From: JAMXLO01 sp963726125
Lineage (GTDB): Bacteria; Pseudomonadota; Alphaproteobacteria; Acetobacterales; Acetobacteraceae
Assembly (NCBI GenBank): GCA_963726125.1
Contig: CAVSBG010000005.1
Coordinates: forward strand, 744,001 to 808,000
DNA length: 64,000 bases
Direction of reading: 5' to 3'
The notes under the pieces are model-generated. The model searched no databases. It saw only the letters and a list, made by a program, of their open reading frames with translations, and was not told where the DNA came from. Within the stretch, counting starts at the first letter, position 1. Each line of letters begins with the position of its first letter. Below, one piece after another: positions 1-9,289 of the stretch. Position numbers and translations under genes: made by a program.

Positions 1-1
1 A

Positions 2-1756
2 AACCAAACGGCGACCATCACCGGGACCGACACGTTCCAAGCGCAGGTCGATCCGGCGCAACGCGATCCATTCCTCACCGCCATGCTGGCGCGCGAACAG
101 CCGCGGCCGCCGCAGCCACAATCAGTTGCTCCACCGCCGGCGGTGGCGGCGATGCCGGGCGGTGACCAACTGGCGGAATACGGCACGTGGTCGGATAATA
201 GCCAATACGGCCAGGTGTGGTATCCGCAGGTGCAGTCAAACTGGGTGCCGTATCGCGACGGCCGCTGGGCCTATGTCGCTCCCTGGGGCTGGACCTGGGT
301 TGACAGCGATCCGTGGGGCTTTGCGCCGTTCCACTACGGCCGCTGGGCCCAGATCAACGGGCGCTGGGGCTGGATGCCTGGCGCCGCGGTGGCTGGTTAC
401 GCTGGTCCGCCGGTCTATGCGCCGGCCCTGGTGACGTTCTTCGGCGTCGGCGCCGGGGTTGCCGTCGGGGTGGGCATCGGCGCTGCGCTGGCACGAGGCA
501 ATATAGGCTGGTGTCCGCTGGGACCGCGCGAGGTATACCGGCCCTGGTACAGCGCGAGCCCAGCCTATGTGCGTAACGTCAACGTCACCCATGTCACCAA
601 CGTGACCAACATCACGACCATCAACCGCAACGTGACGATCAATAATTTCGTCAATCGGGGCGCTGCAACAGTAGTACCGACAAGCGCAATGACCGCATCG
701 CGGCCGATCTCCGGGCTCGCGCAGCGGGTGACACCACAGCAGCTCGCGCAGGCCAGGCCGGTGTTCGGCAGCCAACCGGTGCGACCTGCTGCCACTACAG
801 CCGGCGTAACCCCGGCCGTCGCGCGGCAGTTCAACTTTCCAACCCCGGCGCCGGGGACGCGTCCTGTCGCGCCTGGCCCGGCCATCCACGCAACGCCCGC
901 AGTGGCCGCGCCAGGCGCCGCCGTGGCAGGACGTCCGCAGGTGCCGACGCTGCGCAATCCCGGTCAGGGCGCGTCGCCAGCGGTTGTGGAAGGCCGTCCG
1001 TTGACCGGGACACCAACTCTGCGTGAACCGCAGGCGCCGGGACATGCCGGACCGCCGGCAATAGAGAACGCTCCCCATGGCGTCGCGCCGACCGGCACCG
1101 CGCAGGTGCCGCCCACAGCGCATCCAGGCGACGCAGTGAATCCTGGGGCGATCTCGCATCAGACGCCGATCGAGACGCATGCCGGTCCGACCACCGCCGC
1201 GCAACCATCAACAGTGCAAACGCCGCAGGAGCCGGGGCGTCCCGGACAGCCCACCATCCACAGCGGTCCCACCGCTGCCGCACCGGCCGGCCACCCGCCA
1301 GCGTCCCCTGCGATCAACCCAGGCAATGCGGCAAACCCGGCCACTGTTACGCATGAGCCGCCCGCCGCGCATACGCCGGCGCCGACAATCGCGCACCCGG
1401 CTGCGGTTCAGGCGCCTCCGCCGGTGGTGCATGCTGCGCCAGCCCAGCAGGTGCAGGTCCATGCCGCGCCACCACCCTTGGTGAGCCATGCCGCGCCACC
1501 GCAGCCGGTGCACGCTGCACCACCGCCCACACCCGCCGCCGTCCGCGCTGCACCACCGCCCGCACCCGCCGCCGTCCACGCTGCACCACCGCCCGCACCC
1601 GCCGCCGTCCACACTGCACCACCGCCCGCACCCGCCGCCGTCCACGCTGCACCACCACCCGCACCCGCGGCCGTCCATGCTGCGCCACCGCCGGCAGCCC
1701 ATCCGGCACCCGCGGCAGCGGAGAGGGATCAACACAAGAAACCGGGGGAGCCATAA
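2..1756 (+). CDS. DUF6600 family protein with Pro/Ala-rich tail, 5' end outside window
   Basis: The frame is open to the left edge, so the start lies upstream; an internal ATG at 83 is unlikely to be the true start. Residues after that ATG carry the Trp/Tyr-rich DUF6600 pattern (YGTWSDNSQYGQVWYP, WVPYRDGRW, GWTWVDSDPWGFAPFHYGRW), then a Gly/Ala-rich stretch, an Asn/Val/Thr segment, and about 350 residues of Pro/Ala/His low complexity. Members are predicted envelope or surface proteins, often with a FecR-like N-terminus, which would be off-window here. Near the C-terminus an 11-residue unit, AAPPPAPAAVH, is repeated. The stop overlaps the next ATG (TAATG), so the two genes are probably translationally coupled. 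Molecular function is unknown. Confidence 0.85.
   Translation, partial: NQTATITGTDTFQAQVDPAQRDPFLTAMLAREQPRPPQPQSVAPPPAVAAMPGGDQLAEYGTWSDNSQYGQVWYPQVQSNWVPYRDGRWAYVAPWGWTWVDSDPWGFAPFHYGRWAQINGRWGWMPGAAVAGYAGPPVYAPALVTFFGVGAGVAVGVGIGAALARGNIGWCPLGPREVYRPWYSASPAYVRNVNVTHVTNVTNITTINRNVTINNFVNRGAATVVPTSAMTASRPISGLAQRVTPQQLAQARPVFGSQPVRPAATTAGVTPAVARQFNFPTPAPGTRPVAPGPAIHATPAVAAPGAAVAGRPQVPTLRNPGQGASPAVVEGRPLTGTPTLREPQAPGHAGPPAIENAPHGVAPTGTAQVPPTAHPGDAVNPGAISHQTPIETHAGPTTAAQPSTVQTPQEPGRPGQPTIHSGPTAAAPAGHPPASPAINPGNAANPATVTHEPPAAHTPAPTIAHPAAVQAPPPVVHAAPAQQVQVHAAPPPLVSHAAPPQPVHAAPPPTPAAVRAAPPPAPAAVHAAPPPAPAAVHTAPPPAPAAVHAAPPPAPAAVHAAPPPAAHPAPAAAERDQHKKPGEP
1514..1678 (+). repeat. Five tandem 33-bp units coding for AAPPPAPAAVH
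   Basis: Units begin at 1514, 1547, 1580, 1613 and 1646. Each encodes AAPPPxPAAV[HR] with few substitutions (one T for A at the start of unit 4, T and R in unit 1), and a degenerate sixth unit follows. The high nucleotide identity suggests recent expansion by slippage or recombination, and the 33-bp period keeps the frame. The encoded Pro/Ala stretch is probably an extended linker or cell-wall-spanning tail. Confidence 0.9.
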
Positions 1757-1974
1757 TGCGGGCATTGGCATTGGTGATCGTACTGTGCGTCGCCGGATGC
1801 GATGCGACGCCAGCATCTCTGGGCATTACGGGACCGGGGACATCAGCGGTGCCACCGCGCACCCCCGACGACGGCACACTTGCGGCGCCCGGCATCCCTG
1901 ATCCGCCCGCCAATGGCTATGGACCGAGCTTCGGACCCAGTCCATCGAACGGCCCCTACTTCAATTACAATTAA
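1756..1974 (+). CDS. Small lipoprotein, hypothetical
   Basis: A 72-residue protein with a short Arg n-region, a hydrophobic core and the lipobox VAGC at residues 12-15, so it should be lipidated at Cys15 and anchored in a membrane. The mature part is rich in Pro, Gly and Ser and ends in YFNYN. Its ATG overlaps the stop of the DUF6600 gene by one base, which suggests coupled translation and a joint envelope role. No known domain was recognised. Confidence 0.7.
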   Translation: MRALALVIVLCVAGCDATPASLGITGPGTSAVPPRTPDDGTLAAPGIPDPPANGYGPSFGPSPSNGPYFNYN

Positions 1975-2038
1975 GCCCGCTGCAGCGACGGAAGCGACCA
2001 TCCAGGCCGCCCTGGCCCTGCGGCGTGTAGATGCAGAA

Positions 2039-2071
2039 GGCGCAGCGCCGACCAGTCCGCGGCGCTGCGCC
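2039..2071. terminator. GC-rich hairpin between convergent genes
   Basis: A perfect 12-bp stem (GGCGCAGCGCCG at 2039-2050 with its complement at 2060-2071) and a 9-base loop sit between the end of the lipoprotein gene and the end of leuA. Reading toward leuA's downstream side it is followed by TTCTGC. It could serve as a bidirectional terminator, although the T-tract is weak. Confidence 0.6.
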
Positions 2072-2083
2072 GTTCCCGCATTG

Positions 2084-3667
<1,584 letters not shown>

Positions 3668-3703
3668 TGTGACGGGTCCTCGGGTTGGTTGCACGACATC
3701 AGC

Positions 3704-3760
3704 CTCAGGGGTCCCCCTGAGCGAAGCCGGCGTTTAGCAACCCGGCGCAGCGCTCAGGGG
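3704..3760 (-). promoter_or_regulatory. Putative leuA attenuator with two mutually exclusive hairpins
   Basis: The segment CCCCTGAGCG (+ strand 3714-3723) can pair perfectly over 10 bp with CGCTCAGGGG at 3751-3760, which includes the leader peptide's stop codon, or over 8 bp with CTCAGGGG at 3704-3711. A ribosome reaching the leader stop would cover 3751-3760 and favour the distal hairpin; one stalled on the Leu codons would leave it free to form the alternative. No U-tract follows the distal hairpin, so the outcome could be Rho-dependent or translational. A further 7-bp complement, + strand CAACCCG at 3738-3744 with CGGGTTG at 3681-3687, lies next to the leuA ribosome site. Confidence 0.65.
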
Positions 3761-3858
3761 CGGCTAAGTCGAAGGAGGAGGCCCAGGGCCAGCAGGCATG
3801 CGCCGCCGCGCGCAACAGCGCGGGCAGAACGACAGGCGAGGCGCAGGCCACAGATCAT
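3754..3858 (-). CDS. Leucine-rich leader peptide upstream of leuA
   Basis: A 34-codon ORF (ATG at 3858, TGA at 3756-3754) ends about 87 bases before the leuA start. Nine of its 34 residues are Leu, seven of them in the C-terminal run LLALGLLLRL, just before the stop codon that sits inside the attenuator hairpin. This is the arrangement of amino-acid-biosynthesis leader peptides such as enterobacterial leuL. The ribosome-binding site is weak. The call rests on composition, position and hairpin geometry, not on similarity to a known peptide. Confidence 0.7.
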   Translation of the reverse strand: MICGLRLACRSARAVARGGACLLALGLLLRLSRP

Positions 3859-3953
3859 GGAAGTCAAGGTAACCGATCGGCCGGCGAAAGGCAACCAAGC
3901 GTTAGGATGCGTATGATGGACTGCCATCCGGCCATTGCGGTAGGGTGACGGCG

Positions 3954-4292
3954 ATGAATGCGGTTCCGTTCGATACGCTGAAGCTGGCACGGGATTTCGA
4001 AGTGGCCGGCATGGCGCCTCCGGTCGCGGCTGGGAGCGCGGCGGCACTGGCGGACGCACTAATCAGCGCCGACCTGGTGACGAAGTCGGACCTTGGCGCT
4101 CTCGAAACCAAATTCGATGCCAAGTTCACATCACTCGAAACCCGCTTCGATGCAAGGTTCGCCTCCCTGGAAGCCAAGTTTGACTCAAAGATCGAACTGC
4201 TCCGAAGAGACATGACGATCAAGCTGGGCGGCATGCTCGTCATCGCCGTGGGCGTCATCCTGGCGGCAATGCGGTTCATGCCGCACCCCTGA
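3954..4292 (+). CDS. DUF1640-like coiled-coil membrane protein
   Basis: A 112-residue protein starting MNAVPFDTLKLARD, with an Ala-rich N-terminal helix and then three near-repeats of 11 residues (ETKFDAKFTSL, ETRFDARFASL, EAKFDSKIELL) that form a coiled coil. A hydrophobic C-terminal helix (GGMLVIAVGVILAAM) is probably a membrane anchor. This is the pattern of DUF1640/CCDC90-like proteins, which are common in alphaproteobacteria; their role is not settled. I prefer the ATG at 3954 (AGGG upstream) over the GTG at 3945. It is divergent from the leuA leader. Confidence 0.75.
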   Translation: MNAVPFDTLKLARDFEVAGMAPPVAAGSAAALADALISADLVTKSDLGALETKFDAKFTSLETRFDARFASLEAKFDSKIELLRRDMTIKLGGMLVIAVGVILAAMRFMPHP

Positions 4293-4391
4293 GAATCCCG
4301 GTGCACGATAGGGTCGAGCCAGCGCAAGCACCGGAAGGCGTCAGGTGCGGTAAAGTCCTATCTGATGATCGTCCAGATTGGAGACACGATC

Positions 4392-4850
4392 ATGAGCTTT
4401 CGCATCACCGGCCTTCCGGCCCAACCGTTCGCCGAACTCTTCCGCCTGTCCGACGACGCACTCAAGGCGAGGGGCGCTGTCCGCAAAATCGCAGACGCGG
4501 GTTCCCCCTGCCGCATCAGCCTGACTGACGCCCAACCTGGCGAAGAGGTGCTGCTGGTGAACTACGAGCATCATCCTGTGGGCTCGCCGTACCGGATGCG
4601 CTTCGCCATCTTCGTAAGGCAGGGCGAGGAACAGTTCGATGCGGTAAATGAAATCCCGCAGCAGCTTCGCACGCGGATGCTGGCAGTGCGCGCGTTCGAT
4701 GCAAATGCGATGATGGTTCGCCACGAGTTGATTGACGGCCAGCGCGTTGAACAGGCCATCGAGCGTCTGTTGGACGATCCGACGGCCGCGTATCTACATG
4801 TGCATTTCGCCTCGCCGGGCTGTTATGCGGCACGGGTTGAACGCGCCTGA
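4392..4850 (+). CDS. DUF1203 domain-containing protein
   Basis: A 152-residue cytosolic protein. It begins MSFRITGLPAQPFAELF and contains PCRISLTDAQPGEEVLLVNYEH, the signature region of DUF1203, with the usual HVHFASPGCYAARVER end. The start at 4392 has GGAGA 8 bases upstream; an ATG at 4365 would add nine residues. The stop overlaps the first possible ATG of the AlkB gene, so the two are likely cotranscribed. The biochemical role of DUF1203 is unknown. Confidence 0.85.
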   Translation: MSFRITGLPAQPFAELFRLSDDALKARGAVRKIADAGSPCRISLTDAQPGEEVLLVNYEHHPVGSPYRMRFAIFVRQGEEQFDAVNEIPQQLRTRMLAVRAFDANAMMVRHELIDGQRVEQAIERLLDDPTAAYLHVHFASPGCYAARVERA

Positions 4851-4864
4851 TGCGAGGGCTGCCG

Positions 4865-5512
4865 ATGCCGGATTTGCTGAGCCAACTGCCGGTATCCGGC
4901 ATCGGAGAGCCGATCGGCGATGGCGCGGTAGTGCTGCGTGGATTTGCTGCCGCTCGGGCCGGCGAGTTGCTGGATGCGGTGGAGCGGATCGGTGCGACAG
5001 CGCCGTTCCGGCAGATGAGTACGCCGGGCGGTCATACGATGTCGGTCGCGATGACCAACTGCGGTGATCTCGGCTGGGTCACCGATCGCCGCGGTTATCG
5101 CTATCAACCCCTCGATCCGCTGAGTGGCGAGCCGTGGCCGGCAATGCCCGAGGCGTTTCACGTGGTTGCAACCGACGCGGCAGCCGCAGCGGGCTATGCC
5201 GACTTCCGATCGGACGCCTGCCTGATCAATCGCTACGAACCCGGAGCCCGGCTCACCCTACACCAGGATCGAAACGAACGCGACATGGGCGCGCCGATCG
5301 TCTCCGTCTCGCTTGGGCTACTGGCAACATTCTTGTTCGGTGGCGCACAACGCAACAATCGGCCGCGACGCATCCGGCTCGATCATGGCGATGTGGTCGT
5401 CTGGGGTGGCCCGACGCGCCTGTTCTTCCACGGCGTCGAGCCGCTCGACGACGGCTGGCACGCGGCCACCGGCCGCTGCCGCATCAACCTCACCTTTCGC
5501 AAGGCGGCATGA
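4865..5512 (+). CDS. alkB: AlkB-type alkylated-DNA repair dioxygenase
   Basis: A 215-residue Fe(II)/2-oxoglutarate dioxygenase that oxidatively removes alkyl groups from 1-methyladenine and 3-methylcytosine in nucleic acids. The iron ligands appear as HxD in LHQDRNE and the distal His in RLFFHGVEPL; the 2-oxoglutarate-binding Arg is in RINLTFR. SVAMTNCGDLGW and YRYQPLDPLSG match the nucleotide-recognition lid of AlkB. ATG 4865 has GAGGG six bases upstream; ATG 4850 overlaps the DUF1203 stop and would add five residues. It is convergent with trpS, six bases away. No Ada regulator is visible nearby. Confidence 0.93.
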   Translation: MPDLLSQLPVSGIGEPIGDGAVVLRGFAAARAGELLDAVERIGATAPFRQMSTPGGHTMSVAMTNCGDLGWVTDRRGYRYQPLDPLSGEPWPAMPEAFHVVATDAAAAAGYADFRSDACLINRYEPGARLTLHQDRNERDMGAPIVSVSLGLLATFLFGGAQRNNRPRRIRLDHGDVVVWGGPTRLFFHGVEPLDDGWHAATGRCRINLTFRKAA

Positions 5513-5518
5513 GCAGCA

Positions 5519-6517
5519 CTACGTTTGCAAGAACCCGACCAACCGTTCCGCTTCGGCGACAATCGGATCGGCGATCGCCGCAGCCCGCGCCGCGCCATCG
5601 CGCAACACGGCATCCACGCTCGCCGGATCATCCAGCAACCGCCGCGTCTCGGCCGCGATCGGGCTGAGCTTCTCGACCAGCACCGCGGCCAGCGCTTCTT
5701 TGAACACACCGAACCCCTTGCCGCCGTGCTCTCGCAGCACCGCCGCATGGTCGCTACCCACCAACGCCGCATAGATCCCAACCAGGTTCCGTGCCTCCGG
5801 CCGCTTCTCCAATCCCTGAGGCTCCGACGGCAACGGCTCCGGATCCGTTTTCGCGCGGCGGACCTTCAGCGCAATGGTGTCCGCGTCGTCGTTGATATTG
5901 ATGCGGCTCTGGTCCGAAGTATCCGACTTCGACATCTTCTTGCTGCCATCGCGCAGGCTCATGACCCGCGGCGCCGGCCCCATGATGAGCGAGTCGATAT
6001 GGGGGAAAAACTCCACGCCGTAATCGTGGTTGAATTTCTGCGCGACATCATTGGCCAGTTCCAGGTGCTGCCGCTGATCCTCTCCGACCGGAACACCCGT
6101 CGCGTGATACGCCAGAATGTCAGCCGCCATCAGGTTCGGATAAACGTAGAGTCCCGCTGAGGCATTCTCGCGGTTCTTCCCCGCCTTGTCCTTGAACTGC
6201 GTCATCCGGTTCAGCCAGCCGATGCGCGCGACGCAGTTGAAGATCCACGCAAGCTGCGCATGGGCGCGCACGTTCGATTGCGCGAACAGGATGTGCTTGT
6301 CAGGGTCGATGCCGGACGCAAGCAGCACCGCCGCCATCTCGCGCGTCTGCTGCGCAAGCTGCTTCGGGTCCTGCCACTCGGTGATCGCGTGCAGGTCGAC
6401 CACGCAGTAGATGCACTCGTGGTTGTCCTGCAGCGCGACCCAGTTGCGGATTGCGCCGAGATAGTTGCCCAGATGGGCGATGCCGGACGGCTGGATGCCG
6501 GAGAACACGCGTTTCAT
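5519..6517 (-). CDS. trpS: Tryptophanyl-tRNA synthetase
   Basis: A 332-residue class I aminoacyl-tRNA synthetase that charges tRNA-Trp. It begins MKRVFSGIQPSG, has the HIGH-type motif HLGN in PSGIAHLGNYLGA, the dimer-interface region around AWIFNCVARIGWLNRM, the VGEDQRQHLELANDVA pocket and the KMSKS loop KKMSKSDTSD. Length is normal for the bacterial enzyme. An apparent N-terminal extension to 6739 lacks family resemblance and is not included. Confidence 0.98.
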   Translation of the reverse strand: MKRVFSGIQPSGIAHLGNYLGAIRNWVALQDNHECIYCVVDLHAITEWQDPKQLAQQTREMAAVLLASGIDPDKHILFAQSNVRAHAQLAWIFNCVARIGWLNRMTQFKDKAGKNRENASAGLYVYPNLMAADILAYHATGVPVGEDQRQHLELANDVAQKFNHDYGVEFFPHIDSLIMGPAPRVMSLRDGSKKMSKSDTSDQSRININDDADTIALKVRRAKTDPEPLPSEPQGLEKRPEARNLVGIYAALVGSDHAAVLREHGGKGFGVFKEALAAVLVEKLSPIAAETRRLLDDPASVDAVLRDGAARAAAIADPIVAEAERLVGFLQT

Positions 6518-6673
6518 AGGCCGGTTGATGGCTGATGTTGTGCGCAGGTGCAAGGCGAGGCGCCTGCCAAGAGATGCCCTGTGCAACGTTCCGCTGTAGC
6601 CCCCAGCCGGTGTGTGTCGCGCGAGCGGGCGTCCGTGTGCCAGGATGTCACCAGCACGGTAAGGAGGCACGAG

Positions 6674-7372
6674 ATGACGGCGCTGCGTTCCCCCGATCTC
6701 CAGCGGTTCGTGACCATGGCCGAAGCAGCGATCCACCAAAGATCCGATGCCGACGCACGAATACCCGCCGCCGCCGAGCGGATGTTCACGGCGCTACGGA
6801 CGCCGTCAACCCAGGCCGGCCAATCCGGAGCGGTTCGGATGCCCGTCTGCCGCCATCTGGCGACGGCACTGGAGCATGCGCGCCGTCAGCCAGGTCCCGT
6901 CAGCGGTGTGGCCGATGCCTTTGCCGCCATCGAGCCGCAACTCAGCTGGAACGTCCGGCCCGGCTCGGAGGCGCACGGCGAGGAGTTCCTGAACGGCCAC
7001 GCCAACGCGACAATCACCGGCGCGGACGGGCTCGAAATACGGCCCGATGTCCGGATCGGCGTCAGCCTCATGGCGCCCCATACGGTGTATCCCGACCATC
7101 ATCATCCGCCCGAGGAAATCTACATCGTGTTGTCGGGTGGGGAATGGCGCCAGGCAAGCAATCCCTGGCACGAGCCTGGTAGCGGTGGCCTAGTCTACAA
7201 TGCACCCGATCATCGTTCATGCAATGCGCTCATCGGAACTGCCACTGCTGGCGCTTTGGTTCCTATGGACAGCACAGGACAACGCCTGATCCTCGCTGGG
7301 CCGCCTGCAACGACGCGGGATCAGACCGCTGTGCGTCCGCCATCGACGAACAGATTGGCCCCATTGATGTAA
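6674..7372 (+). CDS. DddQ-like cupin, putative dimethylsulfoniopropionate lyase
   Basis: A 232-residue cupin. ATG 6674 follows a strong AAGGAGG site six bases upstream. The central block YPDHHHPPEEIYIVLSGGEW carries the His/Glu/Tyr metal ligands seen in DddQ/DddL DMSP lyases (cleaving DMSP to DMS and acrylate), and a further His follows in APDHRSCN. The N-terminal PVCRHL region also fits. Family membership is fairly clear, but homologues occur outside marine bacteria and may use another substrate. The last 52 bases overlap the 3' end of the opposing SDR gene, so the C-terminal residues are read from antisense of that gene. Confidence 0.75.
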   Translation: MTALRSPDLQRFVTMAEAAIHQRSDADARIPAAAERMFTALRTPSTQAGQSGAVRMPVCRHLATALEHARRQPGPVSGVADAFAAIEPQLSWNVRPGSEAHGEEFLNGHANATITGADGLEIRPDVRIGVSLMAPHTVYPDHHHPPEEIYIVLSGGEWRQASNPWHEPGSGGLVYNAPDHRSCNALIGTATAGALVPMDSTGQRLILAGPPATTRDQTAVRPPSTNRLAPLM

Positions 7373-8094
7373 CTGCCTGCGTCGGAGCACAGCAGCATCG
7401 CCGCGCCGACCAGATCGTCCGGCCGACCAAGGCGTCCGGCGGGGATGCGTTGTGCCAGGGCCTCACCCTCGATGGCCATCTGGTCTCTGTTGCGCGCGGT
7501 CAGGATCGCACCGGCAGCGAGGTTGTTCACCGTCACGCCCCGGCCGCCGAACTGACGGGCCAGGCTCAAGGCCCAGTTGAGCTGCGCGGCCTTGGTGCCG
7601 GCATAGACGAACATCGCAGGGTGCGGCCGCTCTTGCTGCACGCTGCCGATCGTTACGACGCGGCCCCAACCGCGTTCAGCCATCGCAGGCACCAGAGCTT
7701 GCAGCAATTCCATCGTGGTCCGCAGGTTGACGGCGATCTGACGATCGAAACGTTCGCGGGTGATGGCCTGGAAATCCTCCGGCAATTCGATGGAGGCATT
7801 CAGCACCAGGATGTCGACTTGCGACCATGCGGTGACGGCGGCAGCCAAATGGTGGCCGGCGTCGTCGTGGACGAAATCCTGACCGAACGCGGCGGCCTCT
7901 CCGCCCATGGCCTGGATCTCCCGGACGACGTCGGCGGCATCGCTGAGTTCCTCGGTCGTGCCGGCGTGATGAACGGCAAGGCGCGCGCCTGCGCCGGCAA
8001 GACCCAAGGCGAGCGCGCGACCGATTTCGCGGCGGGCCCCGGTGACCAAGGCGGTACGGCCTGACAACCGAAACGAGGCGAAGGGATCGGACAT
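7321..8094 (-). CDS. Short-chain dehydrogenase/reductase
   Basis: A 257-residue Rossmann-fold oxidoreductase. It has the nucleotide motif TGARREIG, in which the middle Gly of TGxxxGxG is replaced by Glu, the NAS motif, a Ser in IGSVQQ, the catalytic pair YAGTK, and the family ending NGANLFVDGG. GGAG lies upstream of ATG 8094. It resembles gluconate/sorbose-type or FabG-like SDRs; the substrate is unknown. The Gly-to-Glu change in the cofactor loop may alter coenzyme preference. It overlaps the convergent DddQ-like gene by 52 bases. Confidence 0.85.
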   Translation of the reverse strand: MSDPFASFRLSGRTALVTGARREIGRALALGLAGAGARLAVHHAGTTEELSDAADVVREIQAMGGEAAAFGQDFVHDDAGHHLAAAVTAWSQVDILVLNASIELPEDFQAITRERFDRQIAVNLRTTMELLQALVPAMAERGWGRVVTIGSVQQERPHPAMFVYAGTKAAQLNWALSLARQFGGRGVTVNNLAAGAILTARNRDQMAIEGEALAQRIPAGRLGRPDDLVGAAMLLCSDAGSYINGANLFVDGGRTAV

Positions 8095-8306
8095 GCCGGG
8101 ACTCCGAGGACGCGGACGAGGTGTCGGTATCTCGCGATAAGTGACGGTGAAGGCAAGTGCTGCCAGGCGCAGGGACGCGCCGACCAACGGGATGCTTCCG
8201 TGCAGGTCAGGAAACGTCCGGGTTTGCTGGACCAGACCCGCGCAGTTGACTATCCTGCGCCAGCTATACAGCAGCGATGGTCGTCGTCGGTTGCACAGGA
8301 GAAACC

Positions 8307-8735
8307 ATGCGAAGAACCTGGGTCCTTGTGGCTGCATTGGCCGCGGTCGTCCTCGTTGGCTCTCCCGCCATCGCGCAGCAGTCCACCATGCCGCAGGATG
8401 CCAGGGTCTACATTCTCTGGCCGTCGGACGGGCAGGTAATCAAAGGTGCTTTCTGGGTCCGCATGGGATTGAGCGGAGCGGGCATTGCTCCGGCCGGCGT
8501 TCAGAAGGCCAATACCGGTCATCATCACCTGATCGTCGACGCCGACCTGCCGCCATTGGATCAGCCGATACCGAACGACCACAACCATCTGCATTTCGGC
8601 CTCGGGCAGACCGAGGCACGCCTCGACCTGCCGCCCGGACGCCACACCCTGCAGCTGCTGCTGGGTGATGAGAATCACATTCCGCACAACCCGCCGCTTT
8701 ATTCAAAGCGCATCACCATCACCGTCGTTCAGTAA
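8307..8735 (+). CDS. DUF4399 exported protein
   Basis: A 142-residue protein with AGGAGA before the ATG and a signal peptide ending AIA before QQST. The mature part has the DUF4399 pattern: a first block VYILWPSDGQVI, then NTGHHHLIVD, HNHLHFGLGQTEA, LPPGRHTLQLLLGDENHIPH and ITITVV. The His-rich motifs suggest a small periplasmic metal-binding beta-sandwich, but no activity is established for the family. It is followed after 20 bases by a paralogue, so the two form a tandem duplicate. Confidence 0.85.
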   Translation: MRRTWVLVAALAAVVLVGSPAIAQQSTMPQDARVYILWPSDGQVIKGAFWVRMGLSGAGIAPAGVQKANTGHHHLIVDADLPPLDQPIPNDHNHLHFGLGQTEARLDLPPGRHTLQLLLGDENHIPHNPPLYSKRITITVVQ

Positions 8736-8755
8736 GCATCGGCAGGAGAGACAGG

Positions 8756-9278
8756 ATGGCACTGATCCCACTCCGGATGCTCGGGCTCTCGGGGGCTGCC
8801 ACGTGCCTCCTCGTGGCGGGGGCCGTCGCGCAGGGAACCGGCACGGCACCTTCCTCAACCGCGCCGGCGCCCGCCGCACCAGCACCCGCTGCGGCAGCGA
8901 CACCGCGTACGCCAGCGCCGCATGATGCCTATGTCTACATCGGTTGGCCGCTCGACGGAGCAACTGTATATACCACGCACGTCAAAGTATGGTTTGGCAC
9001 ACGCAACTTCGGCGTGGCGCCCGCCGGCGTGACCACCAAGAACACCGGCCATCATCACCTGCTGATCGATGCCCCGCTCCCGCCACTCGACCAGCCAATA
9101 CCGAGTGACCACAACCATCTGCACTTCGGGCTCGGCCAGACCGAGGCGATTGTCGAACTGAGCCCGGGTACTGCACACATTGCAACTATTGATGGGCGAT
9201 GCAGACCACGTGCCCCACGATCCGCCGCTCATGTCGAAGCGCATCACGATCCATGTGCGCGCCGCGGCGGGGCAGTAA
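8756..9278 (+). pseudogene. DUF4399 paralogue with a +1 frameshift
   Basis: The first 138 residues encode a signal peptide (cleavage near AVA before QGTG), an Ala/Pro-rich linker and the DUF4399 motifs NTGHHHLLID and HNHLHFGLGQTE. At 9167-9173 (GGTACTG) one extra base breaks the frame. Dropping it restores HTLQLLMGDADHVPHDPP and ITIHVRAAAGQ, ending in TAA at 9276-9278, for 173 residues, in full agreement with the upstream paralogue. Read without correction, the frame runs antisense into the next gene to 9688, which is clearly spurious. It is either a recent pseudogene or a sequence error. Confidence 0.85.
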
Positions 9279-9289
9279 CGCCCTCAGTC

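Noticed and set aside
1208..1816. A 202-residue minus-strand ORF rich in Arg, Trp, Cys and Gly
   Set aside because: It is the antisense of the Pro/Ala repeat tail of the DUF6600 gene.
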